Part shown: positions 46,525-57,562 of the stretch, piece after piece
Position numbering within the stretch: position 1 is the first letter of the stretch
Layout of the letters: each line of letters begins with the position of its first letter
Source of the DNA: Erythrobacter colymbi
Lineage (GTDB): Bacteria; Pseudomonadota; Alphaproteobacteria; Sphingomonadales; Sphingomonadaceae
DNA length: 64,000 nt
Direction: 5' to 3'
Assembly: GCF_002155685.1 (NCBI RefSeq)
Contig: NZ_MUYK01000004.1
Location: 248,001 to 312,000 of the forward strand
Program-made: the position numbers and the translations under genes
The notes under the pieces: generated by a model
The model's database searches: none
What the model was told of the DNA's origin: nothing
Seen by the model: only the letters and a program-made list of their open reading frames with translations

Positions 46525-47817
46525 TCAGGCAGGCGTCACCCGCAGCGGCAGGGTCTTGAGACCGCCGACAAAGGTGCTGCTGGCGCGCTTGGCCTCGCCT
46601 GCCGGCTCCACCGCCGCCACCCGGTCGAGGATAGCCTCGAACAGGATCTTCATCTCCAGCCGCGCCAGATGCAGGCCGAGGCACTGGTGCGCCCCCGCCC
46701 CGAAAGCGAGGTGGCGGTTGGGCGAGCGCGCGGCGTCGAACCGGCGCGGATCGGGGAACTGCGCGGGGTCATGATTGGCGGCGACGTAGTTGATCATCAG
46801 CCAGTCGCCCGCCTTGATCTGCTGCCCGCCCAGCTCGCAATCCTCGGCCGCGGTGCGCATGAAGTGCTGCACGGGGCTGGTCCAGCGGATCGCCTCCTCG
46901 ACGATGCCGGGGAGCAGCGAGCGGTCGGCGCGCACGCGGGCATATTGCTCGGGATCGCGGGCGAGCGCCTGCATCGCGCCTGCGGTGCTCGCCGAGGTGG
47001 TGTCATGCCCGGCGGTGGCGACGATGATGTAGTATCCCGCCATGTCGCGCGGGGGGAGCGGCTGGCCATCGACCAGCGCATTGGCGATGACGCTGGCGAC
47101 GTCTTCGGTGGGGTTGCGGCGGCGATCCTCCGCAATCCCTGCGAAGTAATCCTCGAAGGTCTTCACCGCGCCCGCGACGATCTGCACCACCTGTTCGGGG
47201 GTCATGTTCTCCATGCCGCTGCCCGAGAGGTCCTTGTCCTGCCCGCCGAACAGCTGCTGGGTGAGCATCTGCATCCGGAACTCGTCCTCCGGCGGCACCC
47301 CGAGGATCTGCATCACCACGCGCAAGGGATAGGGGCCGGAGACTTCCTTCACGAAGTCGACCTCGCCCCCTTGCTCAAGCATCCGGTCGACCGTGCGGGC
47401 GGCGAGCGCGCGCAGTTCGTCCTCCAGCCTGGCGAGGTTCCTCGGCATGAACCATTCCTGGGTCAGCTTGCGGTACTTGGGATGGATCGGCGCGTCGAAC
47501 ACCACCAGCGAATCGACCAGCATGTTCGAGCCCGTCGCCGCGCGGCTGAACTCGATCGCCTGGTTGAAGCTAAAGACGACGGGGCGCGGGTTGTTGAGGA
47601 AGGCGGCGTTGTCCTTCGATATCCGCATCACGTCGTCATAGCGGGTGACGAGCCAGAAGGGATCGAACAGCCCGGGCGTGTCGGGCTGCACCTTCGCCAC
47701 GGGCGTGGTCGCGCGGATATGGTCGAAGGTGTCGAGCAGCCCGTCCCACTGGGCATAGCCGTGCGGGTCGATCACCGCGCGGGCGAGGTCGCCCGCCAGC
47801 ACCGCCTCCCCGCTCAC
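46525..47817 (-). CDS. Cytochrome P450
   Basis: 430 aa bacterial soluble P450. I-helix AGHDTTSAS, K-helix EEAIRWTSP (ExxR), and heme ligand Cys in FGAGAHQCLGLHLAR. All key residues present. Substrate unknown. ATGA overlap with the upstream acyl-CoA ligase suggests the oxidised substrate is a carboxylic acid or its CoA ester. Confidence 0.94.
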   Translation of the reverse strand: MSGEAVLAGDLARAVIDPHGYAQWDGLLDTFDHIRATTPVAKVQPDTPGLFDPFWLVTRYDDVMRISKDNAAFLNNPRPVVFSFNQAIEFSRAATGSNMLVDSLVVFDAPIHPKYRKLTQEWFMPRNLARLEDELRALAARTVDRMLEQGGEVDFVKEVSGPYPLRVVMQILGVPPEDEFRMQMLTQQLFGGQDKDLSGSGMENMTPEQVVQIVAGAVKTFEDYFAGIAEDRRRNPTEDVASVIANALVDGQPLPPRDMAGYYIIVATAGHDTTSASTAGAMQALARDPEQYARVRADRSLLPGIVEEAIRWTSPVQHFMRTAAEDCELGGQQIKAGDWLMINYVAANHDPAQFPDPRRFDAARSPNRHLAFGAGAHQCLGLHLARLEMKILFEAILDRVAAVEPAGEAKRASSTFVGGLKTLPLRVTPA

Positions 47818-49361
47818 TCCGCAGCTTCCTTCGCCTTGGCCGCATACTCATCCCGCAGCTCGCGCTTGTAGAGCTTGCCGTTGGCCTCGCGCGGGAGATC
47901 GGGGCGGAAATCGAACAGCTTGGGCATCTTGATCTTGGAGAGGCTGGGGCTGAGGAATTCGCGCAGCTCCGCTTCCAGTGCCTCGCCCGCGTGCGCCATG
48001 TCCTTGGGCTGCACCACCGCGACCACCTTTTCGCCGAGGTCGGGGCAGGGCGCGCCGATCACCGCGGCGTCCATCACCTTCTCGTGGGTGACGAGCAGGT
48101 TCTCGATCTCTTGCGGGTAGATGTTGACGCCCCCGCTGATGATCATGTGGCTCTTGCGGTCGGTCAGGAACAGGAAGCCGTCGCTATCCAGATGCCCGAT
48201 GTCGCCCAGCGTCATCCAGCCCTTGGGGTGCATCGCCTCGCGGGTCTTGTCGGGATCGTTGTGATAGGTGGGGAGCAGGGCGTTCTCGAAATAGATCAGC
48301 CCGTCCTCGCCGGGGCCGACTTCCTCGCCATCCGGCCCGCAGATGTGGAGCGTGCCGTAGATCGCCTTGCCGACGCTGCCGGGGTGGGTGAGCCAGTCCG
48401 CCGAGCGGATCATGGTCATGCCGATGCTCTCGCTGCCGGCGTAGTATTCGTTCACGATGGGGCCCCACCATGCGATCATCTCCTGCTTGATCGGCACGGG
48501 GCAGGGCGCGGCGGCGTGGAGCGCGCGCTGGTGGCTGGAGAGGTCGTATTTCGTGCGCACCGCGGGATCGAGCTTGAGGAAGCGCACGAAGTGGGTCGGC
48601 ACCCACTGGCTGTCGGTCACCTTGTACTTCTCGATCGCGGCGAGCGCCTCTTCGGGATCGAATTTCTCCATCATCACCACCGTCCCGCCGAGCCGGTGGA
48701 CGACCGAGCACCAGCCGATCGGGGCGGCATGGTAGAGCGGGGCAGGGGAGAGGTAGATCATCGAGCCGTCGGTCGGCATTCCGGCGCCCATTACCGCAAG
48801 GCCGACCAGCGGCACGGCGGCCTGCGGATCGGGGTCGGCGGGCGGGGCGGGGCGGATGCCCTTGGGGCGGCCGGTGGTGCCCGAGGAATAGAGCATCACC
48901 ATCCCGGCGCTCTGGTCGGGAATCGGCGTCGAAGTCTGCGCGGCGAGCGCAGCGGCGAAATCTTCCGCGTCCCCGCTGTCCATCACCAGCACGCTGAGGC
49001 CCGGGCATTCCTTGCGGATATCGCCGAGCATCCCGGCGAAATAGACGCTGGTGATCAGCAGGCTCGCCTGCGCGTCGCGGATGATATAGGCCGCCTCGGG
49101 CGCGGTCAGGCGCGAAGAGATCGGCACCAGCATCGTGCCCGCGCGCTGGGAGCCCCAGATCAGGGTGAAATACTCGATCCGGTTTTCGAGCAGCACCGCG
49201 AAGGCATCGCCCGCGCCGATCCCGTGGGCTCGCAGCAGATGCGCGAAGCGGTTCGATTCCGCCTCCATCTCGCCATAGGTGATCTGCTTGCCCGATCCGG
49301 TCATGATGACTGCCGGATGATCAGGGCGGGTCGCGGCGTGCGCGATCGGGTGCATCGACAT
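47814..49361 (-). CDS. AMP-forming acyl-CoA synthetase
   Basis: 515 aa ANL superfamily. ATP loop MLYSSGTTGRPKGIRP, then YYAGSESIG, GWMTLGDIGHLDSDGFLFL and the hinge DRKSHMIISGGVNIYPQEIE, with the catalytic Lys in REANGKLYKREL. ATG 49361 follows GGGAGAGAGATA. Substrate class (fatty acid, terpenoid or steroid acid) is not readable from sequence. Upstream partner of the P450. Confidence 0.92.
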   Translation of the reverse strand: MSMHPIAHAATRPDHPAVIMTGSGKQITYGEMEAESNRFAHLLRAHGIGAGDAFAVLLENRIEYFTLIWGSQRAGTMLVPISSRLTAPEAAYIIRDAQASLLITSVYFAGMLGDIRKECPGLSVLVMDSGDAEDFAAALAAQTSTPIPDQSAGMVMLYSSGTTGRPKGIRPAPPADPDPQAAVPLVGLAVMGAGMPTDGSMIYLSPAPLYHAAPIGWCSVVHRLGGTVVMMEKFDPEEALAAIEKYKVTDSQWVPTHFVRFLKLDPAVRTKYDLSSHQRALHAAAPCPVPIKQEMIAWWGPIVNEYYAGSESIGMTMIRSADWLTHPGSVGKAIYGTLHICGPDGEEVGPGEDGLIYFENALLPTYHNDPDKTREAMHPKGWMTLGDIGHLDSDGFLFLTDRKSHMIISGGVNIYPQEIENLLVTHEKVMDAAVIGAPCPDLGEKVVAVVQPKDMAHAGEALEAELREFLSPSLSKIKMPKLFDFRPDLPREANGKLYKRELRDEYAAKAKEAAE

Positions 49362-49522
49362 TATCTCTCTCCCCAACGGCAGCACCACAAAGGGGGGGCG
49401 GAGCTGCCAGCGTTCTCTCTCGCGAGAAAATCTAGCGGGCGCGGGAACGCTCGCAAGGGAAAAGAGTATGTGAAGTGCTACTCAATAGGCGCGCCACGCG
49501 GTGGCGGGGTGGCCAAGACAAG

Positions 49523-49550
49523 AAAAAAGGCGGCGGGATAACCCGCCGCC
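49523..49550 (-). terminator. Rho-independent terminator of the M23 peptidase gene
   Basis: 9-bp stem GGCGGCGGG/CCCGCCGCC (49529-49537/49542-49550) with loop ATAA; six A (49523-49528) give a U6 tract for the minus strand. Confidence 0.88.
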
Positions 49551-49623
49551 CATGTTCGGACACCCTCTCCAATGTCCGGCCCGTTTACACGGGCAATCTC
49601 GAAAGGCCTTCCTGCCTGGGGGC

Positions 49624-50388
49624 TTACTCGCCGCCCTGACCGTCGAGGCGCGCATCGCGGGCGTAGGCCAGCTGTGCTTCGCTCTCCACCATATACGGAA
49701 TCGGATTGACTGCAAGACCCTCGACGCGAACTTCGTAATGAAGGTGCGGGCCGGTCGAACGGCCGGTCGAACCGACGTAGCCGATCAGGTCGCCCTTCTT
49801 CACGGTGTCGCCCGCGGCAACCGCGAGACGCGAGAGGTGGCCGTAGCGGGTCTGCATCGCGGCGCCATGCTCGAGGCTGATGAACAGGCCGTAGCTCGAG
49901 AACCAGTCCGCGCGGCTCACGACACCATCGGCGGTGGCGTAGACCGGGGTGCCGGTCGGCGCGGCGAGATCGATGCCCTGATGCTGGCGGCGGCCGCCGA
50001 GCACGGGGTGGGTCCGCATCCCGAAGCCGCTGGTGAGCGATGCGCCTTCGAGCGGCATGCGCGAGGGCACCGAGATGCCGCGGGTCGGGACGGGCGAGGA
50101 ATAGGCGGTCACGACTTCGCTGCCGGCGGCCGGACCCGAGGTCGGCGAGGTGCGCTCGATGGCGGTCCAGCTGGCAAAGAGCGACTTGAAGCGGGCATCG
50201 CCGTTGTCGACGATGTCGGGCTGGCCTTCGCGCAGCGGCGCGGTGACGTCGGCAGCAGCGGTGGTGGTGGTCGTGGTCGAGGCGGCGGAATTGGCGGTGT
50301 TGGCGAAGGCCGGCGAAGCGGCGGAAACCAGGACAGCGACGCAGCCCGTTGCAGCGAGCTTGATCACCTGACGCACGTTGAAGTTCAT
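49624..50388 (-). CDS. M23-family (LytM) metallopeptidase
   Basis: 254 aa. Signal peptide (VIKLAATGCVAVLVSAASPA), a Ser/Thr-rich linker with a T run, then the LytM domain: TSGFGMRTHPVLGGRRQHQG with IDLAAPTGTPVYA, and HLHYEVRVEG. Zn ligands are in H-x3-D and HLH. Cleaves peptidoglycan cross-bridges, or regulates amidases. Start 50388. Confidence 0.93.
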   Translation of the reverse strand: MNFNVRQVIKLAATGCVAVLVSAASPAFANTANSAASTTTTTTAAADVTAPLREGQPDIVDNGDARFKSLFASWTAIERTSPTSGPAAGSEVVTAYSSPVPTRGISVPSRMPLEGASLTSGFGMRTHPVLGGRRQHQGIDLAAPTGTPVYATADGVVSRADWFSSYGLFISLEHGAAMQTRYGHLSRLAVAAGDTVKKGDLIGYVGSTGRSTGPHLHYEVRVEGLAVNPIPYMVESEAQLAYARDARLDGQGGE

Positions 50389-50496
50389 AACTGACCCGGT
50401 CCCGATTGCGGCCCTGCCGTTTGGCGCGGTGCCGTAGGAATATTCGAGCACGTCTGATGCGCGCCTTCGTTGGAGTGTGGTTATCCGGGTGAGTCG

Positions 50497-51288
50497 TTAA
50501 TACGCAATCGTTGCGTAGAAACCGCGCGACAAACCGGCTGCAAGACGCGCCGAGTCGTTGAACGGTGGCTTAACGTGCCCCCTGAAATGCCGTTTTACGA
50601 GGCTCTGCCAAAGGGATTCGGGTTCGGTCTGCGCCGTTTCGGCACAGCGCAAAAAGTGCTTGGTGCCCATCGCGACGTGGCGGATTTCGTCGTCAAGTAT
50701 CCTTGTGAGGATTTTTGCGCCGTTGGCATCGCCGCTCGCCGCGACGCGTTCCAGCGTCATCGGCGTTACGTCCAGCCCGCGCGCTTCGAGCACCATCGGC
50801 ACCACGGCGAGCCGCGCGGCGACATCGTGGCGGGTGGCGAAGGCGGCCTCCCACAGCCCGGCGTGGGCGGGCAGGGCGCCGTAATGGCTGCCGAGCGTTT
50901 CGAGCTTCCGCGCCAGCAGCGCGAAGTGCATCGCCTCGTCCGCCGCGACCGCCAGAAAGTCGCTGACGAACTCCGGCCCCATCTCCGCCCCGAATCGCCC
51001 CGCCATGTCGAGCGCGAGGTCGATCGCGACGAACTCGATATGGGCAAGGCTGTGCCACAGGGCGATTCGCGCCCGCTCGCTCCCGCCACGCCCACGCTTG
51101 GGCATCTGATTCGGAGGGAGCAGCTCGGGCCGCTCCGGCCAGGCCGGCTGGTCGGGCATGGCGGCGTCGAATTCCCACGCCAGCCGCCCCGCCCGCCAGT
51201 CGCGCGCGAGCTGGCGGGTGGCGAAGCACTTGGCCCGCGGCTCGGGGGTGAGCAGCGCGGCGCGGATGGCGCGGGCGACGGTTGTCAT
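50497..51288 (-). CDS. DUF455 ferritin-like protein
   Basis: 263 aa. Helical di-iron-like pattern: HSLAHIEFVAIDLALDMAGR and VAADEAMHFALLARKLETLG, then RILDDEIRHVAMGTKHF, as in DUF455/MiaE-like ferritin folds. EXXH pairs (ADEAMH, DDEIRH) would bind metal. Activity unknown. The stop codon lies close to the divergent-looking M23 region. Confidence 0.88.
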   Translation of the reverse strand: MTTVARAIRAALLTPEPRAKCFATRQLARDWRAGRLAWEFDAAMPDQPAWPERPELLPPNQMPKRGRGGSERARIALWHSLAHIEFVAIDLALDMAGRFGAEMGPEFVSDFLAVAADEAMHFALLARKLETLGSHYGALPAHAGLWEAAFATRHDVAARLAVVPMVLEARGLDVTPMTLERVAASGDANGAKILTRILDDEIRHVAMGTKHFLRCAETAQTEPESLWQSLVKRHFRGHVKPPFNDSARLAAGLSRGFYATIAY

Positions 51289-51295
51289 GGGTGCG

Positions 51296-51769
51296 TCAAA
51301 GCGCCTTGGCCGCCGCCAGCACTTCCTCTGCGTGGCCGGCGACCTTCACCTTGTCCCAGATCTGCGCGATCTTGCCGTCCGGGCCAACCAGATAGGTCGC
51401 GCGGACCATGCCCATGTAGGTCTTGCCGTACATCTGCTTCTCCGCCCACACGCCGAGCGCGTCCGAGAGGCCGCCCTCTTCGGCGTCGGTCGCCAGCGGC
51501 GCGGTGAGGCCGTGCTTGGCGATGAACTTGGCGTGCTTCTTGGCCGGGTCCTTGGAAACGCCGAGCAGCTTCGTGCCCGCCGCCTCGAACTGGTCCTTGA
51601 GCGCCGAGAAATCCTTGTTCTCGGTGGTGCAGCCCGGGGTGTCGTCCTTGGGGTAGAAGAAGATCACCAGTTTGGAGCCGGCGAAGTCCGAGGGCTTCAC
51701 GCTGCCGCCCTCGGGGGTTTCCATGGCGATATCGGGGATGGCGTCGCCGACGCCGGGGAAGTTGCTCAT
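51296..51769 (-). CDS. bcp: Thioredoxin-dependent peroxiredoxin (Bcp)
   Basis: 157 aa. Peroxidatic Cys in FFYPKDDTPGCTTENKDFS; reduces peroxides. VGPDGKIAQIWDKVKVAGHA is typical of Bcp. ATG overlaps glnE's stop by 4 bp and DUF455 follows after 7 bp. Confidence 0.95.
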   Translation of the reverse strand: MSNFPGVGDAIPDIAMETPEGGSVKPSDFAGSKLVIFFYPKDDTPGCTTENKDFSALKDQFEAAGTKLLGVSKDPAKKHAKFIAKHGLTAPLATDAEEGGLSDALGVWAEKQMYGKTYMGMVRATYLVGPDGKIAQIWDKVKVAGHAEEVLAAAKAL

Positions 51770-54525
51770 GCGGGGTTCTCCTGTTCGGTTTCGAGAATGT
51801 CTGTGCCCAGAATTTGTTTCCACGCCGCGGCGACCGTCCCGCGCGCTGCGGCAAAGGCGGCGAGCAGGTCGGCGTAGGAATCGCAGCCGCAGGCCCGCGC
51901 CAGCGCCCGCGCGCCCGAGGGCGGGGGTTCGCGTCCATCGGGGGCGAGCAGGCGTCCGGCGACGAGCATCCGGCTCATCAATGCATGGGGCTGGGCAAGG
52001 TCGGCGGGCACCAGCCCTGCCGCTGCCAGCCCTTGGATCGCGATTTCGAGATCGGGCGAGAGCGCGCCCGGCGCGGCCTCGGCCAGCGCGCGACCATCGG
52101 CGGTTTCGCCCTTCAGTTGCAGGTAATGGACGAGGAACTCGATATCGACCAGCCCCCCGCGCGCGAGCTTGGCATCGACCGGACCGCCGGGCTGCTTGTG
52201 CTTCGCCATCTCGGCGCGCATCGCCAGCACCGCATCGCGCAGCGCCTCGCGGTCGCGGGGGGCGTGAAGCACCTCGGCGAGCACCGCTTCCAGTTCGGCG
52301 CGCGCCCGGGGCGAACCATAGAGCACCCGCGCGCGGGCGAGCGCCATGTGCTCCCACGTCCACGCCGCCTCGCGCTGGTATTTGCCAAAAGCCTCGCAGG
52401 AGACCGCCAGCGGCCCCTGATTGCCCTGCGGGCGAAGCCTTGTGTCGACCTCGTAGAGCGCCCCCTGCGCGGTCGGCACCGAGAGCGCGGCGCTGACCCG
52501 GCTGGCGAGGCGGTTGTAGTAGATCGTGCCCCCCAGCGGCCGCGCGCCATCGGACTGAGCGGCGAAATCGCCGGTGAAAAGGTAGACGATGTCGAGGTCG
52601 CTCGCATGGGTGAGCGCGCCGCCGCCCAGCCGCCCGAGGCCGAGGATCAGCAGCTCGCTCGCCGCAATGCGCCCGTGCTTGGCGGCAAATTCCTCGACGG
52701 TCGCCTCGGTCGCCAGCTGGAGCGCGGCCTCGGCGGTGCGCGAGAGGGCGCGGGCGATGTCGAGCGGGTCTGCCAGCCCCTCGATCAGCTGGATGCCGAG
52801 CGCGAAGCGGATCTCGCCGGTGACGATGCGGATCGCATCGAGCAGCGCCTCGTAATCATCGCGGATCGCCGCCCCGTGCATCCTCACCATGATCGCGCTC
52901 ACATCGCCCGGCAGGTCGAGCGCGTCGCGGTCGACCAGCGTGTCGAGCAGCTCGGGTTTCCGCGCCAGCTCGTCCGACAGCACGGGGGCGAGGGTGAGCG
53001 CGGCGACAAGGCGCGCGATGAGGTCGGGGCGCGCGGCGAGCAGGCGGAAGGTCGTGATGGCAGACGGCACGCTCTCGACGATCCGCTCCCAGCGGGTGAT
53101 CGCGCGCATCGGATCGTCGCTCTTGGCGATGGCCTCGAGCAGCAGCGGGGCGAGGCGGTCCCATGCCTCCACCGCCTGCGGGCTGCGGATCGCGGCAAAG
53201 CGCCCGTCGCGCCAGGTCTCGACCCGTTCGGCCAGCACTTCGGGCTCGGCAAAGCCCCATGCCGCGAGTTGCCCCGCGAGCGCGCTGGCGGGCATGGCGA
53301 CCGCGACGGCAGTGGTATCGGTGCGGCCGATCAGTTCCTCGTAGATGCGTCCCGTGCGTTCGGTGAGTTCGGTCAGCTCCGCCACCAGCGCCGCCCCGTC
53401 GGCAAGGCCATCGAGCCGCGCGACATTGTCGAGCGCCTCGCCTTCGGGCAGCGCGTGGGTCTGGCGGTCGTGGACCATTTGCAAGCGATGCTCGATCGCG
53501 CGCAGGCGGTCATAGCCCTCGCCGAGGATCACGGCGTTCTCCGGGGCGATCCACCCCGCGCTTGCCAGCGCATCGAGCGCCGCGCGGGTGCCGCGCACGC
53601 GCAGCGAGGCGTCACGCCCGCCGTGGATCAGCTGGTGGGTCTGGGCGTAGAATTCGATCTCGCGGATGCCCCCGCGCCCGCGCTTCACGTCGAACCCGGG
53701 GCCGGGAGCGGCGGGCCCTTCGTGGCTGTCGCGGATGCGGTGGGTGAGCGCGCTGATCTCCTCGATCGCGCCGAAATCGAGCTGCGAGCGCCAGACGAAG
53801 GAGAGGATCGCGGCGAGGAAGTCCTCGCCTGCCGCAACGTCCCCCGCCGCCGCGCGGGCGCGGATGAAGGCGGCGCGCTCCCAGGCGAGGGCCTGCCCCT
53901 GATAATGGGTCAGCGCTGCGCCGACCGGCACAGCGAGGGGGCTAACCTCGCTCGCGGGCCTGAGGCGCAGATCGACGCGCAGGGCGTAACCTTCCGCCGT
54001 GTTGGCCGAGAGCAGCGCCACCACCCGCCGGGCATAGCGCTGCGCCGCCTCGCCCGGATCGTCGGAAGACCGGCGCGGCAGGTGGTCGCGGTCGAACAGC
54101 AGGATCGGGTCGATGTCCGAGGAATAGTTGAGCTCGCCAGCCCCCTGCTTGCCGAGGGCGAGGGCGATCATCCCGTCGGCGCTGTCCTCTCCGGTACGTT
54201 CGGCAATCGCGGTGCGGATCGCGCGGTCCAATGCGCGGTCGGCGAAGGCGGTGAGTTCGCCCACCACGCGGGCGAGCGGGAAGGCCCCTGCCAGATCGCC
54301 CACCGCCAGCGCCGCCGCCAGCGCCAGCCGCTCGCGCCGCAGCGCCAGTTCGGCGTCCGGCTCCTCCCCCCGCGCCCGCGCCCATGCCAGCGCGGCCTCG
54401 CCCTCGCCCGCTTCGAGCAGCGCGGCAAGCTCTGGTTGGCGATCGAGCGCGCGCGCCAGAAAGGGCGCATGGGTGCGGGCGCGGTGGAGCGCGCCTTGCC
54501 AGTCGGGGGTGAAGCTCTCTCCCAT
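51766..54525 (-). CDS. glnE: Bifunctional glutamine synthetase adenylyltransferase / deadenylylase
   Basis: 919 aa, two homologous nucleotidyltransferase halves: ALGKQGAGELNYSSDIDPIL near residue 145 and ILGLGRLGGGALTHASDLDI near 640, each followed by a helical bundle. GlnE switches glutamine synthetase on and off by AMP transfer in response to PII. Confidence 0.95.
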   Translation of the reverse strand: MGESFTPDWQGALHRARTHAPFLARALDRQPELAALLEAGEGEAALAWARARGEEPDAELALRRERLALAAALAVGDLAGAFPLARVVGELTAFADRALDRAIRTAIAERTGEDSADGMIALALGKQGAGELNYSSDIDPILLFDRDHLPRRSSDDPGEAAQRYARRVVALLSANTAEGYALRVDLRLRPASEVSPLAVPVGAALTHYQGQALAWERAAFIRARAAAGDVAAGEDFLAAILSFVWRSQLDFGAIEEISALTHRIRDSHEGPAAPGPGFDVKRGRGGIREIEFYAQTHQLIHGGRDASLRVRGTRAALDALASAGWIAPENAVILGEGYDRLRAIEHRLQMVHDRQTHALPEGEALDNVARLDGLADGAALVAELTELTERTGRIYEELIGRTDTTAVAVAMPASALAGQLAAWGFAEPEVLAERVETWRDGRFAAIRSPQAVEAWDRLAPLLLEAIAKSDDPMRAITRWERIVESVPSAITTFRLLAARPDLIARLVAALTLAPVLSDELARKPELLDTLVDRDALDLPGDVSAIMVRMHGAAIRDDYEALLDAIRIVTGEIRFALGIQLIEGLADPLDIARALSRTAEAALQLATEATVEEFAAKHGRIAASELLILGLGRLGGGALTHASDLDIVYLFTGDFAAQSDGARPLGGTIYYNRLASRVSAALSVPTAQGALYEVDTRLRPQGNQGPLAVSCEAFGKYQREAAWTWEHMALARARVLYGSPRARAELEAVLAEVLHAPRDREALRDAVLAMRAEMAKHKQPGGPVDAKLARGGLVDIEFLVHYLQLKGETADGRALAEAAPGALSPDLEIAIQGLAAAGLVPADLAQPHALMSRMLVAGRLLAPDGREPPPSGARALARACGCDSYADLLAAFAAARGTVAAAWKQILGTDILETEQENPA

Positions 54526-54626
54526 CGCGGGCCTCTCTGGCCCCCCGTGGCTTTGCCCGCAAGGGGTGTGCTTGCGCAGCCATCGCGGCTCTGCGAAGGG
54601 GAACGCGCACTTCTGGAGAGCCTGCC

Positions 54627-56330
<1,704 letters not shown>

Positions 56331-56337
56331 GCGCATC

Positions 56338-57315
56338 ATGGCGATGATCATGCCGCCCGAATGGGCCCCGCAGGACTGGATCTGGATCGGCTTCCCGCAC
56401 CTCGCCGAGGAGTGGCCCGGCTGGCTCGAACCCGCGCAGGAGCAGATGGCCGACTTCGCCTCTGCCGTGGCGGAGAGCGGGCAAGCGGTGCGCCTGCTGG
56501 TGCGCGATGAAGCCAACGAGGCGCGGGCGCGCTCGCTCGTCAGCAGCAAGGTCACGCTCGAACGGCGGGTCTATGGCGACGTCTGGCTGCGCGACACCGG
56601 CCCGCTGGTGGTCCACGAGGCCGACGGCACCCGCAGCGCACGGCGCTTCGGTTTCAACGGCTGGGGCGGCAAGTACCTCATGCCGGGCGATATGGAGATC
56701 GGCGCCGAACTGGCGCGCGATGCCGGGCTGGCGATCACCGCGACCCCGATGATCCTCGAAGGCGGGGCGGTCGATGGCGACGGCACCGGGCTGGTCGCGA
56801 CGACCGAGCAGTGCCTCCTCAACCCCAACCGCAACCCGCATCTGGGCCGCGCGGAGATCGAAGCGGAACTGGCAGCGCAGCTGGGCTTCACCCGCGTGCT
56901 GTGGCTCGGCGATGGCCTGATCAACGACCACACCGACGGCCATGTCGACAATCTCGCGCGCTTCGTCGCCCCGAACCGCCTCGTGGTGCCCGAGGCCACC
57001 GGCAAGGACGATCCCAACGCCGCGATCTACGCCGATGCCGCCGCACGTGCGGCTGACGCGGGCGTGGAGGTGGTGCGCATCCCCTCCCCCGGGCGGATCG
57101 AGCGCGATGGCAGGATCGAGCCCGCGAGTTACGTCAACTTCGCGATCACCTCGCACCTCGTGGTGGTGCCGACCTTCTGCTCGCCCCACGATGCCGAGGG
57201 CGTCGCCGCCATCGCCGCGCTGTTCCCGGATCGTGACACCATCGGCCTCCCGGGCGAGGCTGTGCTCGCCGGCGGCGGCGGGTTCCACTGCGCCAGCCAG
57301 CAGATGCCCGCCTGA
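56338..57315 (+). CDS. Agmatine deiminase-family protein
   Basis: 325 aa PPAD fold. YGDVWLRDTGPLVV, ILEGGAVDGDGTG, NDHTDGHVDNLARF (catalytic His) and the nucleophilic Cys in GGGGFHCASQQMP are intact. Could convert agmatine to N-carbamoylputrescine, or act on a related guanidino compound. ATG 56338; ATG 56344 and 56350 are also in frame. Seven bp after the M28 gene. Confidence 0.92.
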   Translation: MAMIMPPEWAPQDWIWIGFPHLAEEWPGWLEPAQEQMADFASAVAESGQAVRLLVRDEANEARARSLVSSKVTLERRVYGDVWLRDTGPLVVHEADGTRSARRFGFNGWGGKYLMPGDMEIGAELARDAGLAITATPMILEGGAVDGDGTGLVATTEQCLLNPNRNPHLGRAEIEAELAAQLGFTRVLWLGDGLINDHTDGHVDNLARFVAPNRLVVPEATGKDDPNAAIYADAAARAADAGVEVVRIPSPGRIERDGRIEPASYVNFAITSHLVVVPTFCSPHDAEGVAAIAALFPDRDTIGLPGEAVLAGGGGFHCASQQMPA

Positions 57316-57363
57316 GGGGTGGAGTTAACGCTTCATTAGGGATTTGGAGCGAGAGTGCTGTTC

Positions 57364-57492
57364 ATGGCCCGCGCTCTCGCTCTTCCGCTTGCTGTTGCCG
57401 ACCGCTTCGATGCGGTGGAATTCGCGCGGCAGATGATCGTGCTCGGCTGTGCGCTCTCGCTGATCCTCGCCGGACGCGCGCTGCCTTTCTGA
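57364..57492 (+). CDS. Possible small membrane protein (42 aa)
   Basis: MARALALPLAVADRFDAVEF then a hydrophobic segment (MIVLGCALSLILAGRALPF). A weak GGAG (57350) precedes it. It fills most of the 247-bp gap between agmatine deiminase and DUF1223 genes. No relatives recognised; codon use looks normal for the window. Confidence 0.4.
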   Translation: MARALALPLAVADRFDAVEFARQMIVLGCALSLILAGRALPF

Positions 57493-57562
57493 GTCCCTTC
57501 GCGTAACCGGACGCCGGTAAAACGCGAAAGCATCCCCGACACACTTGTGCGAGGATGAACCC

